The notes: generated by a model from the sequence alone, not told the origin. A stretch of DNA of 64,000 nucleotides from GCA-003244245 sp035714625 (GCA_035714625.1 DASTLT010000170.1:3969-67968); one strand, 5' to 3'. Shown: positions 16,111 through 25,803, counted from the first letter of the stretch. Translations and numbers: made by a program.

Positions 16111-19100
16111 GTGTCCGATATCCGTGGTAGCAGGGCAGGTATCGCCGACGTCGGCATGGACACTGGACTCACTGATTCCCTGCTGCGCATCGGCAAGTAT
16201 TTTCAACGCGGGGAGACCTCGACTGATCTGCGAACGTTGCACCAGGTCGGTGGCCGGTCGGCTGACCTTTTCTATCGGGACCGTTGGGCCTACGACAAGG
16301 TGGTGCGCTCGACCCACGGGGTGAACTGCACGGGTTCCTGCTCGTGGAAGGTCTACGTCAAGGATGGGATCATCACCTGGGAGTCGCAGCAGACCGACTA
16401 CCCCTCGATCGGTCCGGACAAGCCGGAGTACGAGCCCCGCGGGTGCCCGCGGGGTGCGTCGTTCTCCTGGTACACCTATTCGCCGGCCAGGGTGCGCTAT
16501 CCTTATGTGCGCGGCACGCTGCTCCAGTTGTACCGAGAAGCGAAGCAGCGGCTCAAGGATCCGGTACTGGCCTGGGCTGATGTGGCCGACGATCCAGAGA
16601 AGGCGTGCCGGTACAAGTCGGCGCGCGGCAAGGGTGGATTCGTCCGGGCCGAGTGGTGGGAGGCCGTAGAGATCGTCGCGGCCGCGCACGTGCACACGAT
16701 CAAACGGTATGGTCCCGACCGGGTCGCCGGATTCTCGCCGATCCCGGCGATGTCGATGGTCAGCCATGCCGCAGGGGCCCGATTCATCTCCCTGATCGGC
16801 GGGGCCATGCTGTCGTTCTACGACTGGTATGCCGACCTCCCGGTGGCCTCGCCGCAGGTGTTCGGGGACCAGACCGACGTACCAGAGTCCGCCGACTGGT
16901 TCGATGCGGGTTATCTCATCATGTGGGGCTCCAACGTCCCGGTCACCCGCACCCCGGACGCGCACTACATGACCGAGGCCCGCTATCGCGGTCAGAAGGT
17001 CGTTGTCGTATCGCCGGACTACGGCGACCACACGAAGTTCGCCGACGAGTGGCTGCCTGCCCGGCCGGGAACCGATGCCGCGCTAGCCATGGCCATGGGG
17101 CACGTGATCCTCAAGGAGTTTTTCGTCGACCGGTCCACACCCCGGTTCACCGACTACGTGAAGCGCTTCACCGACCTGCCGTTCCTCGTCGCTTTGGAGA
17201 AACGAGGTGACGGCGACGCCGAGACCTGGGTGCCCGGCAAGTTCCTCACGGCGGCCGATCTGGGTGACACCGGCGAGGGCGCGGCGGCTAAGACAGTGCT
17301 GCTGGACGCGGCCAGCGGGGAACCGGTGGTGCCGGACGGATCGCTGGGCCACCGGTTCACCGGATCCGGACAGGGGCACTGGAACCTCGACCTGGGGAAG
17401 TGCGACCCGCTGCTGAGCGTGGCCGGGGAGGACAGCGTCGAGGTCGGCCTGCCCCGGTTCGATACCGCCGAGCCCGGCGTGCTGCGCCGTGGGGTGCCGA
17501 CCCGGCTGGTGGCCGGGAAGCTGGTCACCACCGTGTTCGACCTGCTGCTGGCCCAGTACGGAGTGCACCGGCCGGGCCTGCCGGGGCAGTGGCCCACCGG
17601 CTACGACGACGCCGTGCAGCCGTACACACCGGCCTGGCAGGAGCCGATCACCGGAGTGCCCGCGGCCGCGGCGGCGCGGATTGGCCGGGAGTTCGCCGAC
17701 AACGCCGAGCGCTCCGGCGGCCGGTCTATGATCTTGATGGGGGCCGGCACCAACCACTGGTTCCACTCCGACCAGACCTACCGGTCATTCCTGGCGCTGG
17801 TGATGCTCACCGGTTGCCAGGGGGTCAACGGCGGCGGCTGGGCACACTACGTCGGCCAGGAGAAATGCCGGCCGATCACCGGCTGGTCCGCACTGGCCTT
17901 CGGCCTGGACTGGCAGCGACCGCCACGGCAGATGCAGGGCACCGTTTACTGGTACCTGGCCACCGACCAGTGGCGCTACGACCCGTTCACTGCCGAGGCG
18001 ATGGCCTCCCCGCTGGCTCAGGGGCGCTTCGCTGGACGCACCACGGCAGACAACATCGCGCTGGCCAGCAGGCTCGGCTGGATGCCCAGCTATCCGACGT
18101 TCAACCGCAACCCGCTGGACCTGGCCGACGAGGCGCAGCGGCTGGGCAAGGACGCCGCACAGCACGTGGTGGACGGGCTGGCCACCGGCCACCTGCGATT
18201 CGCCTGCGAGGACCCGGACGCACCGGAGAACTTCCCGCGGTGCCTGACGGTGTGGCGAGCCAACCTGCTGGGCTCCTCGGCAAAAGGCAACGAGTACTTC
18301 CTGCGCCACCTGCTGGGCACCGACTCCAATCTGCGGGCCAGCGATACCGCTGGGGTCCGTCCGGCCGAGGTCACCTGGCGGGACGAGGCCCCGGTCGGCA
18401 AGCTGGACCTGCTGCTGGCGCTCGACTTCCGGATGACCAGCACCACCCTGTTCTCCGACGTGGTGCTGCCTGCGGCTACCTGGTACGAGAAGCACGACCT
18501 GTCCAGCACCGACATGCATCCCTACGTGCACGCCTTCTCCCCGGCGATCTCCCCGCCGTGGGAGACCAGGACTGACTTCGAGGCGTTTCACCGCATCGCC
18601 CGCGGCTTCTCCTGGTTGGCCGAGAGACACCTTGGCGTGCGCAAGGACCTGGTGGCCGCCCCCCTGCAGCATGACACCCCCGACGCCACCGCGCAGCCCG
18701 GTGGCCGGGTGCTGGACTGGAAATCCGGCGAATGCGAGCCGATACCGGGCAAGACCATGCCCCGGCTCGTCGTGGTGGAGCGCGACTACCCAGCGATCGC
18801 CGAGAAGATGGCCGCACTCGGCCCCTTGGTGGACACCCTCGGGCTGACCACCAAGGGTGTCACGGTGCATCCGGAGGCCGAGGTCGCCTACCTCAAGGCG
18901 GTGAACGGGGTGGCCCTGTCCGGTCGGGCCACCGGCCGGCCGTCACTGGCCAAGGACACCCATGCCGCCGAGGCCATCCTGGCGTTGTCCGGCACTACCA
19001 ACGGCCGGCTGGCCGCTGAAGGATTCCGCACCCTGGAGCGGCGCACCGGCACCAAGCTCGCCGACCTTGCCACCGAGAACGAGGGCAAGCGGATCACCTT

Positions 19101-19830
19101 CGCCGACACCCAGGCCCGCCCGGTACCGGTGATCACATCACCGGAGTGGTCGGGCAGCGAGACCGGGGGCCGGCGCTACGCCCCCTTCACGATCAACACC
19201 GAGCGACTCAAGCCATGGCACACGCTGACCGGCCGGCAGCACTTCTACCTGGATCACGACTGGATGTCCGAGCTGGGTGAGCAGATGCCGATCTTCCGGC
19301 CACCGCTGGATATGACCGCGCTCTTCGGCGAGCCGGGTGTCGGCTCCCTCGGTGAGCCGGGCAATGGACATCGCGCGGTCACCGTCCGGTACCTCACTCC
19401 GCACTCGAAGTGGTCGATCCACTCCGCCTATCAGGACAATCTGCACATGCTCACGCTGTCCCGGGGCGGTCAGGCGATCTGGATGTCCGATGTGGACGCC
19501 GCGAAGATCGGGGTGGTGGACAACGAGTGGATCGAGGCGGTCAACCGGAACGGCGTCGTGGTCGCGCGGGTGATCGTCAGCCACCGGATGCCGGAGGGGA
19601 CCGTGTTCATGTACCACGCCCAGGACCGGGCGGTCGGCGTGCCGCGCATCGAGCAGACCGGTAAGCGCGGCGGGATCCACAACGCACTCACCCGATTGAT
19701 GATCAAGCCCTCGCACCTGATCGGGGGTTATGCCCAGCAGTCGTTCGCGCTGAACTACCACGGACCGACCGGCAACCAGCGCGACGAGGTCACCACCATC
19801 CGCCGCCGCAGCCAGGAGGTGCAGTACTAG
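16111..19830 (+). CDS. narG: Respiratory nitrate reductase alpha subunit
   Basis: The 1239-residue molybdoenzyme reduces nitrate to nitrite with electrons from NarH, on the cytoplasmic face of the membrane. The FS0 [4Fe-4S] site is seen as HGVNCTGSCSW plus EPRGCPRG (His/Cys ligands). The Asp Mo ligand lies in FYDWYADLP, followed by QTDVPESADWF. The length is normal for the family. I chose GTG 16111 because GGAGAGG lies eight bases upstream; TTG 16090 and GTG 16102 are in frame. It is the first gene of narGHJI. Confidence 0.97.
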   Translation: MSDIRGSRAGIADVGMDTGLTDSLLRIGKYFQRGETSTDLRTLHQVGGRSADLFYRDRWAYDKVVRSTHGVNCTGSCSWKVYVKDGIITWESQQTDYPSIGPDKPEYEPRGCPRGASFSWYTYSPARVRYPYVRGTLLQLYREAKQRLKDPVLAWADVADDPEKACRYKSARGKGGFVRAEWWEAVEIVAAAHVHTIKRYGPDRVAGFSPIPAMSMVSHAAGARFISLIGGAMLSFYDWYADLPVASPQVFGDQTDVPESADWFDAGYLIMWGSNVPVTRTPDAHYMTEARYRGQKVVVVSPDYGDHTKFADEWLPARPGTDAALAMAMGHVILKEFFVDRSTPRFTDYVKRFTDLPFLVALEKRGDGDAETWVPGKFLTAADLGDTGEGAAAKTVLLDAASGEPVVPDGSLGHRFTGSGQGHWNLDLGKCDPLLSVAGEDSVEVGLPRFDTAEPGVLRRGVPTRLVAGKLVTTVFDLLLAQYGVHRPGLPGQWPTGYDDAVQPYTPAWQEPITGVPAAAAARIGREFADNAERSGGRSMILMGAGTNHWFHSDQTYRSFLALVMLTGCQGVNGGGWAHYVGQEKCRPITGWSALAFGLDWQRPPRQMQGTVYWYLATDQWRYDPFTAEAMASPLAQGRFAGRTTADNIALASRLGWMPSYPTFNRNPLDLADEAQRLGKDAAQHVVDGLATGHLRFACEDPDAPENFPRCLTVWRANLLGSSAKGNEYFLRHLLGTDSNLRASDTAGVRPAEVTWRDEAPVGKLDLLLALDFRMTSTTLFSDVVLPAATWYEKHDLSSTDMHPYVHAFSPAISPPWETRTDFEAFHRIARGFSWLAERHLGVRKDLVAAPLQHDTPDATAQPGGRVLDWKSGECEPIPGKTMPRLVVVERDYPAIAEKMAALGPLVDTLGLTTKGVTVHPEAEVAYLKAVNGVALSGRATGRPSLAKDTHAAEAILALSGTTNGRLAAEGFRTLERRTGTKLADLATENEGKRITFADTQARPVPVITSPEWSGSETGGRRYAPFTINTERLKPWHTLTGRQHFYLDHDWMSELGEQMPIFRPPLDMTALFGEPGVGSLGEPGNGHRAVTVRYLTPHSKWSIHSAYQDNLHMLTLSRGGQAIWMSDVDAAKIGVVDNEWIEAVNRNGVVVARVIVSHRMPEGTVFMYHAQDRAVGVPRIEQTGKRGGIHNALTRLMIKPSHLIGGYAQQSFALNYHGPTGNQRDEVTTIRRRSQEVQY

Positions 19831-19861
19831 TGCAACCGAGCCAAGCGCGTGGAGTGCGCCG

Positions 19862-21583
19862 ATGAGACTGATGGCCCAACTCGCCATGGTGATGAACCTG
19901 GACAAATGCATCGGCTGCCACACCTGCAGCGTCACCTGCAAACAGGCCTGGACCAACCGCAGCGGCGTCGAGTACGTCTGGTTCAACAACGTCGAGACCC
20001 GGCCCGGACAGGGGTATCCGCGGCAGTACCAGGACCAGCAGCGGTGGAAGGGCGGCTGGACGCTGACCAAGCGCGGCCGGCTCACGCTGCGCTCGGGCTC
20101 GCGGTTCAAGCGGCTGCTGAACATCTTCGCCAACCCCGACCTGCCGACGGTGGGCGACTACTACGAGCCGTGGACCTACGACTACGACAACCTGCTGTCC
20201 GCACCGCCGTCGGACACCACGCCGGTGGCCCGGCCGAAATCGCAGATCACCGGTAAAGACACTGCGGTGACCTGGGGTGCGAACTGGGACGACGACCTGG
20301 GCGGGGGACCGGAGCAGATCGGCCGCGACCCGGTGCTGGCCAAGCTCTCCCAGCAGGTGAAGCTGGAGTTCGAGCAGACGTTCATGTTCTACCTGCCGCG
20401 GATCTGTGAACACTGCCTCAACCCGTCCTGCGCGGCATCCTGCCCCTCGGGGGCGATCTACAAGCGCAGCGAGGACGGCATCGTGCTGGTTGACCAGGAC
20501 CGTTGCCGTGGCTGGCGGCAGTGCGTCACCGGGTGTCCGTATAAGAAGATCTACTTCAACCACAAGACCGGCAAAGCGGAGAAGTGCACGTTCTGCTACC
20601 CGCGGGTGGAAGTGGGGATTCCCACCGTCTGCTCGGAGACCTGTGTCGGGCGGCTGCGCTATCTCGGAGTGCTGTTCTACGACGCGGACGCAGTGCTGGC
20701 TGCGGCCTCGGTGCCACATGAGCAGGACCTCTATCCCGCCCAGTTGGGGGTGTTTCTCAACCCGCACGATCCGCGGGTGGTGGCCGAGGCGGAGCGGTCC
20801 GGTATCTCCCAGGAGTGGATTGACGCGGCGCAGGCCTCGCCGGTCTACAAGCTGATCGTGGACTATCAGGTGGCGTTGCCGCTACACCCGGAGTATCGCA
20901 CCATGCCGATGGTCTGGTACATCCCGCCGCTGTCGCCGGTGGTGGACGTGCTGGCGGGCACCGGGCATGACGGCGAGGACGCCGGTAACCTCTTCGGTGC
21001 GATCGACGCGCTGCGGATCCCGGTGGAGTACCTGGCCGAGCTGTTCACCGCAGGCGATGTGGGACCGGTGCGGGCCGCCCTGCACCGGCTGGCCGCCATG
21101 CGGTCGCATATGCGCCGGGTCAATCTCGGTGAGCAGACCCAGCCGGAGATTGCCGAGTCGGTGCGTCTGACACCCGCCGAGATCGAGGCGATGTACCGAT
21201 TGCTGGCCATCGCCAAGTACGAGGATCGCTACGTCATCCCCAGCGCGGCTGGTTCGGACGCTCACCGGCTGGATGCGCTGGCGACCGGGTGCAGCCTGGA
21301 TTCCGAGGGCGGCCCGGGCATGACCGCGTTCGACGCCATGGACGAGAAGTTCCACCTGACCGCGCAGCCGCCCAGCCCAGCCGATGGCAACGGCACGGCC
21401 GCGCCGGTGGATAAGGCGCGCCGGATCAACCTGCTCAACTGGGACGGCAAGAGCACGAATGGCCTGTTCCCCAGCTTCTCCGCGTCCCACATCACCGAAT
21501 CCAACGGGGCCGAGTCCAACGGGGCCGAGTCCAACGGGGCCGAATCCGATGGGATAGCGCATGCGGCGGAGCGGGCCCGATGA
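19862..21583 (+). CDS. narH: Respiratory nitrate reductase beta (iron-sulfur) subunit
   Basis: The 573-residue electron-transfer subunit carries four cysteine groups: CIGCHTCSVTCKQAW, CEHCLNPSCAASCP, CRGWRQCVTGCP (with the Trp typical of the FS4 [3Fe-4S] site) and CTFCYPR...CSETC. It passes electrons from NarI to NarG. The protein runs past the usual end, with a low-complexity tail that includes tandem ESNGA units. GGAG lies about ten bases before ATG 19862. The stop overlaps the narJ start (ATGA). Confidence 0.97.
   Translation: MRLMAQLAMVMNLDKCIGCHTCSVTCKQAWTNRSGVEYVWFNNVETRPGQGYPRQYQDQQRWKGGWTLTKRGRLTLRSGSRFKRLLNIFANPDLPTVGDYYEPWTYDYDNLLSAPPSDTTPVARPKSQITGKDTAVTWGANWDDDLGGGPEQIGRDPVLAKLSQQVKLEFEQTFMFYLPRICEHCLNPSCAASCPSGAIYKRSEDGIVLVDQDRCRGWRQCVTGCPYKKIYFNHKTGKAEKCTFCYPRVEVGIPTVCSETCVGRLRYLGVLFYDADAVLAAASVPHEQDLYPAQLGVFLNPHDPRVVAEAERSGISQEWIDAAQASPVYKLIVDYQVALPLHPEYRTMPMVWYIPPLSPVVDVLAGTGHDGEDAGNLFGAIDALRIPVEYLAELFTAGDVGPVRAALHRLAAMRSHMRRVNLGEQTQPEIAESVRLTPAEIEAMYRLLAIAKYEDRYVIPSAAGSDAHRLDALATGCSLDSEGGPGMTAFDAMDEKFHLTAQPPSPADGNGTAAPVDKARRINLLNWDGKSTNGLFPSFSASHITESNGAESNGAESNGAESDGIAHAAERAR
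21497..21553 (+). repeat. 15-bp tandem repeat in the narH tail
   Basis: Three units of a GA(A/G)TCCAACGGGGCC repeat (21497-21541) and a decayed fourth encode (ESNGA)x3-ESDG at the NarH C-terminus. The units are almost identical, which suggests recent slippage. The tail is beyond the conserved fold. Confidence 0.85.
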
Positions 21584-22266
21584 GCCCGGCCTGGCTGGGT
21601 CGCCGGAGAGCCGAGGCGCCGGTGGACGAGCAAGCCGAGCTGGATCAGCGCGTGGTGTGGCGGATTGCGGCGCTGCTGCTGGACTACCCCGTCCAGCAGA
21701 CCTTGGACCTGCTGGACGAGCTGCACCACCGGGTCGCAGCACTGCCCGCACCGGCCGGGCCCGCGTTGATGTCGTTTGTGGACCACGCCCGGCGGACCCC
21801 ACCGCTCGAGCTGGCCGCGCACTACGTGGAGACCTTCGACCTGCGGCGGCGCAACAGCCTGCATCTGACCTACTACGCCTACGGTGACACCCGCAAGCGC
21901 GGCATGGCGCTGCTGCGGTTCAAGCAGGCCTACCGCGCGGCGGGGGTGACGCTGGGCGAGCACGAGCTACCCGACCATCTGCCGGTTGTGCTGGAGTTCG
22001 CCGCCACGGTGGACCCGGTGGGTGGCCGCCGGCTGCTGGTCGAGCACCGTCCGGTGCTGGAACTGCTGCGGCTGTCCCTGCAGGACAACGAGTCGCCCTA
22101 TCTGGTGGTGCTCAATGCGGTGTGCGCCACCCTGCCAGAGCTGGGTCTCGCCGACCGCCGCCGGATCGCCGAGCTGGCTGCGCAGGGACCGCCCGAGGAA
22201 GAGGTGGGCCTGGAGCCGTTCGCGATGGACCCGACGATGCAGGACCAGATGGGAGGACGCCGGTGA
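21580..22266 (+). CDS. narJ: Nitrate reductase assembly chaperone (delta subunit)
   Basis: The 228-residue NarJ/TorD-family chaperone helps insert the Mo cofactor into NarG and is not part of the final enzyme. The helical pattern and the segment HYVETFDLRRRNSLHLTYYAYGDTRKRG are characteristic of the family. It begins inside the narH stop (ATGA), so translation is coupled. The tail is acidic (PPEEEVGLEPFAMD). Confidence 0.95.
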   Translation: MSPAWLGRRRAEAPVDEQAELDQRVVWRIAALLLDYPVQQTLDLLDELHHRVAALPAPAGPALMSFVDHARRTPPLELAAHYVETFDLRRRNSLHLTYYAYGDTRKRGMALLRFKQAYRAAGVTLGEHELPDHLPVVLEFAATVDPVGGRRLLVEHRPVLELLRLSLQDNESPYLVVLNAVCATLPELGLADRRRIAELAAQGPPEEEVGLEPFAMDPTMQDQMGGRR

Positions 22267-22284
22267 TCGGCCGGCAGTGAGCGA

Positions 22285-23025
22285 ATGACCACTCTGCTCT
22301 GGATGACCGTGCCCTACGTGGCGCTCACCTCGTTCGTGATCGGTCACGTCTGGCGCTACCGGCACGACCAGTTCGGCTGGACCACCCGATCCTCGCAGCT
22401 CTACGAGAGCCGCCTGCTGCAACTGGGCAGCCCACTGTTCCACTTCGGGCTACTGGCAGTGCTCGGCGGCCACGTGCTCGGCATCGTCATCCCGGCGAGC
22501 TGGACTGCGGCGCTGGGCATCTCCGAGCACGCCTACCACCTGCTGTCGGTGTCCTTCGGCACGCTGACTGGCTTGGCCACCGTCGCCGGGCTGGCGATCC
22601 TGCTGTACCGCAGGGTCACGGTGCCTGCCGTGCGCAAGGCCACGACCACCGGTGACAAGGTGATGTACCTGCTGCTGGTCGGGGCGATCGGCACCGGGAT
22701 GTTGAACACGGTCGGCAGCAACCTGATCGGCGGCGGCTATGATTACCGGGCCACGGTGTCACCCTGGTTCCGCGGCCTGTTCACCCTGTCTCCGCAACCG
22801 GATCTGATGGTCGGTGTCCCGATCGGCTTCCAGTTGCACAACCTGGTCGTGCTCGTTCTGCTGGCCATCTGGCCCTACACGCGGCTGGTGCACGTGTTCA
22901 GCGCACCGCTGGGCTACCTGATCCGGCCCTATGTGGTCTACCGCAGCCGGGAAGCCCAACCCACCGGCACCCGTCGCTACGCCCGCGCCTGGGAACAGCC
23001 CGCACCGACCACCCTCCGCCGTTGA
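22285..23025 (+). CDS. narI: Respiratory nitrate reductase gamma (cytochrome b) subunit
   Basis: The 246-residue integral membrane subunit should have five helices and take electrons from menaquinol through two hemes b. Probable heme-ligand His residues lie in FHFGLLAVLGGHVLGI and FQLHNLVVLVLLAIWPYTRLVHVFSAPLGYL. It follows narJ after 18 bp. A convergent minus-strand ORF overlaps its last ~267 bp. Confidence 0.95.
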   Translation: MTTLLWMTVPYVALTSFVIGHVWRYRHDQFGWTTRSSQLYESRLLQLGSPLFHFGLLAVLGGHVLGIVIPASWTAALGISEHAYHLLSVSFGTLTGLATVAGLAILLYRRVTVPAVRKATTTGDKVMYLLLVGAIGTGMLNTVGSNLIGGGYDYRATVSPWFRGLFTLSPQPDLMVGVPIGFQLHNLVVLVLLAIWPYTRLVHVFSAPLGYLIRPYVVYRSREAQPTGTRRYARAWEQPAPTTLRR

Positions 23026-23505
23026 GGAACTGCCCTCGGCTCGCAGCGCGGCGGTGAGCCGGGCGGCTCGTGCACCGGCCCGCCCGGGTGCGGGGAGCCG
23101 GATTGTCATGGGGCGTTGTTCGGTCCTGGGAACAGACAGCGACTGTGGTGCCGGGTACCCCCCGGTGGGTGCGTCGGGGTGCTGGGGGTGCAGCAGGTTC
23201 AGCAGGGCTCGCAGGGTCCATCGCGGCGGGCCTTCATAGGCCCACACCACGACCTCCGGCGCGAAGACATCCACCTTGGCGAGTTTCGGGGCCCGGGCCG
23301 CGGTGATCCGCGCAAAGTCGCGGATGGTGACCAGGTCGATGCAGTGCGGCCAGGCGTAGACGGCGACCAAGGCGTTCGGCGCGGTCTTGGGCCCGCAGCA
23401 GTACACGGTGAACCCGTCGGCCAGCACGTCGAGCAGCAGTTGTTCCACCTCCGGTGGCAGGCGGGTCTGGCTACCGGGGCACGAACCTGACGGCGGGCGG
23501 CTCAT
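22759..23505 (-). CDS. Conserved hypothetical protein overlapping narI antisense
   Basis: ATG 23505 (MSRPPSGSC) follows a G-rich ribosome site. Residues about 15-150 look like a genuine folded protein: VEQLLLDVLADGFTVYCCGPKTAPNAL, DLVTIRDFARITAAR, VDVFAPEVVVWAYEGPP, LHPQHPDAP. They recall a conserved actinobacterial protein that I cannot name. The expected end is near LRAEG (about 23035). No stop occurs until 22759, so the annotated tail reads through the antisense of narI and is low-complexity. A lost stop codon is likely. Confidence 0.6.
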   Translation of the reverse strand: MSRPPSGSCPGSQTRLPPEVEQLLLDVLADGFTVYCCGPKTAPNALVAVYAWPHCIDLVTIRDFARITAARAPKLAKVDVFAPEVVVWAYEGPPRWTLRALLNLLHPQHPDAPTGGYPAPQSLSVPRTEQRPMTIRLPAPGRAGARAARLTAALRAEGSSSTAEGGRCGLFPGAGVATGAGGLGFPAAVDHIGPDQVAQRCAEHVHQPRVGPDGQQNEHDQVVQLEADRDTDHQIRLRRQGEQAAEPG

Positions 23506-23535
23506 CTGATCATCAAATCCCCCCTGGATGAGAAA

Positions 23536-24161
23536 GTGATGGATCCGGAGCGGACCCGAGCTGGGATCAGCGCGCCTCAGCTCGGATTTCTGGCTCTGTC
23601 TGGCATAGCCACGGAGGTGGCCGAGCTCGGGTACCGCGGCATTTTTGTCGATGCGAATGCGATCAGTCCCGCGCGGATGCACCGGATCATCGCCCGGCTC
23701 ACCCCAGCGGGGGTGGTGGCGGTCGACGGGTGCATCTTCGGGTCCCCACCGGGTGGGCAACCTCCCGCCCGGCTCTACCTGGCCGGAGACTCGAGCGCGA
23801 ACCACCGGATCGCGGACCTGTTCACCGGCTCGTTGGCCGGACCAGCCGGATCGCCGCCGCGCTCGCCCACGCCCTCGCCGACGACCACGCCGGCACCGAG
23901 GCCCTGCTGACCGAGGCGCAGCGTATGCTCCGCGACATCCTCGTCAATTGAGACTTCCTGCCCAATGTGGTCGTCCGGGCCTGGCGCTGGGCACCGGAGA
24001 TGCATGAGGTCGCCGAGACCCTGGCTGCCGAGCACCTGCCTCCCGATCTTGCCTTGGCCACCGCCGACGTCCGGCAGCACTGGGCCGACGCCACCCCCGA
24101 CGAACCGACTGCCCCGGCCCCCGTCCTGCGTCGACTCCACCTACCCCCGCAGGGACCTTGA
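23536..24161 (+). pseudogene. Broken NAD(P)-dependent oxidoreductase (6PGDH-like, DUF1932 type)
   Basis: The first part reads as the middle of a 6-phosphogluconate dehydrogenase-like NAD-binding protein (GIFVDANAISPARMHRI, VDGCIFGSPPGG, ARLYLAGDSS). Near 23820-23870 the homology moves to another frame (RIAAALAHALADDHAGTEALL). It meets an in-frame TGA at 23949, then continues as NVVVRAWRWAPEMHEVAETLA, typical of the C-terminal DUF1932 domain. The N-terminal Rossmann half is missing. At least one frameshift, one stop and the truncation make it a decayed gene. Confidence 0.7.
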
Positions 24162-24187
24162 TCTGGGTAACGGCGAGCGAGCAGGCG

Positions 24188-24982
24188 TTAGCCCAGCACA
24201 GTGGCCGGAGTCACGTGCTGGTTGGTGATCTGGAGTTGGCGCAGTGAGTAGCGGCGCAGGTTGGTCAACTGGTGCGGGCTGAGCCGGTCACACACCCAGT
24301 CCCAGTGCAAGGCGACCCAGTCGCCGGGGGCAAGCTGGTCGACGAAGCCGCTGCCGTCCACCGACCGCCGCGCGGTCTCCAGCACCGGTTCTCCCAACCC
24401 CAGGTGCCGGCCGTCCCAGGTGAGCGGCTGGCTTCGCACCAGCACCTGATCGCCGGTCACGCTGTCCACCTTCCCCCACCGGACGCGGCACCGGTCGAGC
24501 ACCTCCAAGGCCTTGGTGGCGATCCGGTCCGCGCTGAGCAGGCCCACCCACGGGTAGACGCCGAACACGTGGAAACTGTGGTGCGGTACCCCGCCGGCCC
24601 GGGCACCCTCGGCAAGCAGGCGGAACTGGCGACCGGTGGCCCGGCGGAACCGCTCGTCCATCGAGTTTCCGAGCGCGGTGACCCCGACCCGGTCCAACAA
24701 GGGGTTGCCCACCCAGTAAGCCTCCACGACCCGGTGATCGAGGGGGTCAGGGATGCCGGTCGCGCCAGCGATGAGCTCGAGGTAGGGAAAGGCGCCCTCG
24801 AACTGGCGGGCCAACGCGGCCAGGCCGGGATCCACTATGCCAGTCGCGCCGTACCCCAGCAGTTGCTGGCTGTCTGAGGGACCGCAGTAACCGAGCTCGT
24901 TGGGCGGGAAGGCGTAGCGGGCAAACAGCAGCGCACCCGAGGGACGGTCATTGCCATCGGGAGCTGACTGCACCGCGACCAC
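24188..24982 (-). CDS. DUF6390-family protein
   Basis: The 264-residue protein has ALLFARYAFPPNELGYCGP, LAALARQFEGAFPYLELIAG, VEAYWVGNPLLD and HHSFHVFGVYPWVGLL. I recognise these as the DUF6390 family. Members often occur near actinobacterial [NiFe]-hydrogenase genes (from memory); none is present here. The start is GTG 24982 with a weak ribosome site. It lies 53 bp downstream of the TetR gene on the same strand and may share its transcript. Confidence 0.8.
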   Translation of the reverse strand: MVAVQSAPDGNDRPSGALLFARYAFPPNELGYCGPSDSQQLLGYGATGIVDPGLAALARQFEGAFPYLELIAGATGIPDPLDHRVVEAYWVGNPLLDRVGVTALGNSMDERFRRATGRQFRLLAEGARAGGVPHHSFHVFGVYPWVGLLSADRIATKALEVLDRCRVRWGKVDSVTGDQVLVRSQPLTWDGRHLGLGEPVLETARRSVDGSGFVDQLAPGDWVALHWDWVCDRLSPHQLTNLRRYSLRQLQITNQHVTPATVLG

Positions 24983-25034
24983 CCCAACCGTGCCTGGTTC
25001 CCGTCGTGCCTGCAGATTACTACTTCTTCATAGG

Positions 25035-25763
25035 TCATGGCCGGGCTGCGGCCTCGGTCGCCAGGAGTTTGGTTTGCAGGCCGGCGAGCAGGGCGTCCAG
25101 GCCATACTCGAACAGGCCCCGGCGGTGCACGTTGCCGAGGTAGGCGCGGACGGCCTGGATGGAGGGGATCTTCTCGGGCGGCAGCGCGTCGTAGTACTCG
25201 GCCTCATCCGGGGCTGTGGGACCGGTCGACGGGGCGACCCGGCCGACCAGGTGCAACCCGACGGTGTAGGTGTAGAGGGTCTGGAAGGCGTCGGCGGCAT
25301 CGCGCCGGGAGAATCCCGCCTCAAGCAGCAGCGTGATCGCCCGTTCGATGATGCACAGGCCGTGCGGTCCGATCTTGACCTGGGCACTGTAGATCCGGGC
25401 CAGGTGATGGTGCGCGGACAGCACCTCGTGGAAGCTGCACACCAACGCTCGTAGCTGAGTCAGCCAGTCGCCGTCGGTGGCCGAGCAGTCGACCTCGCCC
25501 AGCATGAGGTCGAGCATGAGGTCGAGCAACTCGTCCTTGTCCCGCACGTGGTTGTACAGGGCCATGGGCGAGACCCTGAGGTCGGTGGCCAGCGCGCGCA
25601 TGGTCAGGGCTGAGATGCCTTGGTCGTCGACGAGACGCAGCGCGGCGCGCACGATCCGGGCGCGAGTCAGTGGCGGTGGGCGTCTGTCGTCCTCGTCCGG
25701 ATCGACGCCAACCCAGATCGGTCGGTCGCTGCGGCTGCGGGAGGTACTGGGCTGGTCGGTCAA
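25035..25763 (-). CDS. TetR/AcrR-family transcriptional repressor
   Basis: The 242-residue regulator has an N-terminal HTH (RIVRAALRLVDDQGISALTMRALATDLRVSPMALYNHV) and a TetR_C-like ligand domain. TTG 25763 is chosen because AGGAAAGGACC precedes it. An in-frame start at 25817 would run through the palindrome TGTAC-AAC-GTACA, a likely operator. The sequence LDLMLDLML reflects a 12-bp tandem duplication at about 25504-25527. It is divergent from the sigma factor pair and probably controls itself and them. Confidence 0.85.
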   Translation of the reverse strand: MTDQPSTSRSRSDRPIWVGVDPDEDDRRPPPLTRARIVRAALRLVDDQGISALTMRALATDLRVSPMALYNHVRDKDELLDLMLDLMLGEVDCSATDGDWLTQLRALVCSFHEVLSAHHHLARIYSAQVKIGPHGLCIIERAITLLLEAGFSRRDAADAFQTLYTYTVGLHLVGRVAPSTGPTAPDEAEYYDALPPEKIPSIQAVRAYLGNVHRRGLFEYGLDALLAGLQTKLLATEAAARP

Positions 25764-25803
25764 CGATGGTCCTTTCCTCGCCTGCGGTAGACGTCGCAGC
25801 ACA

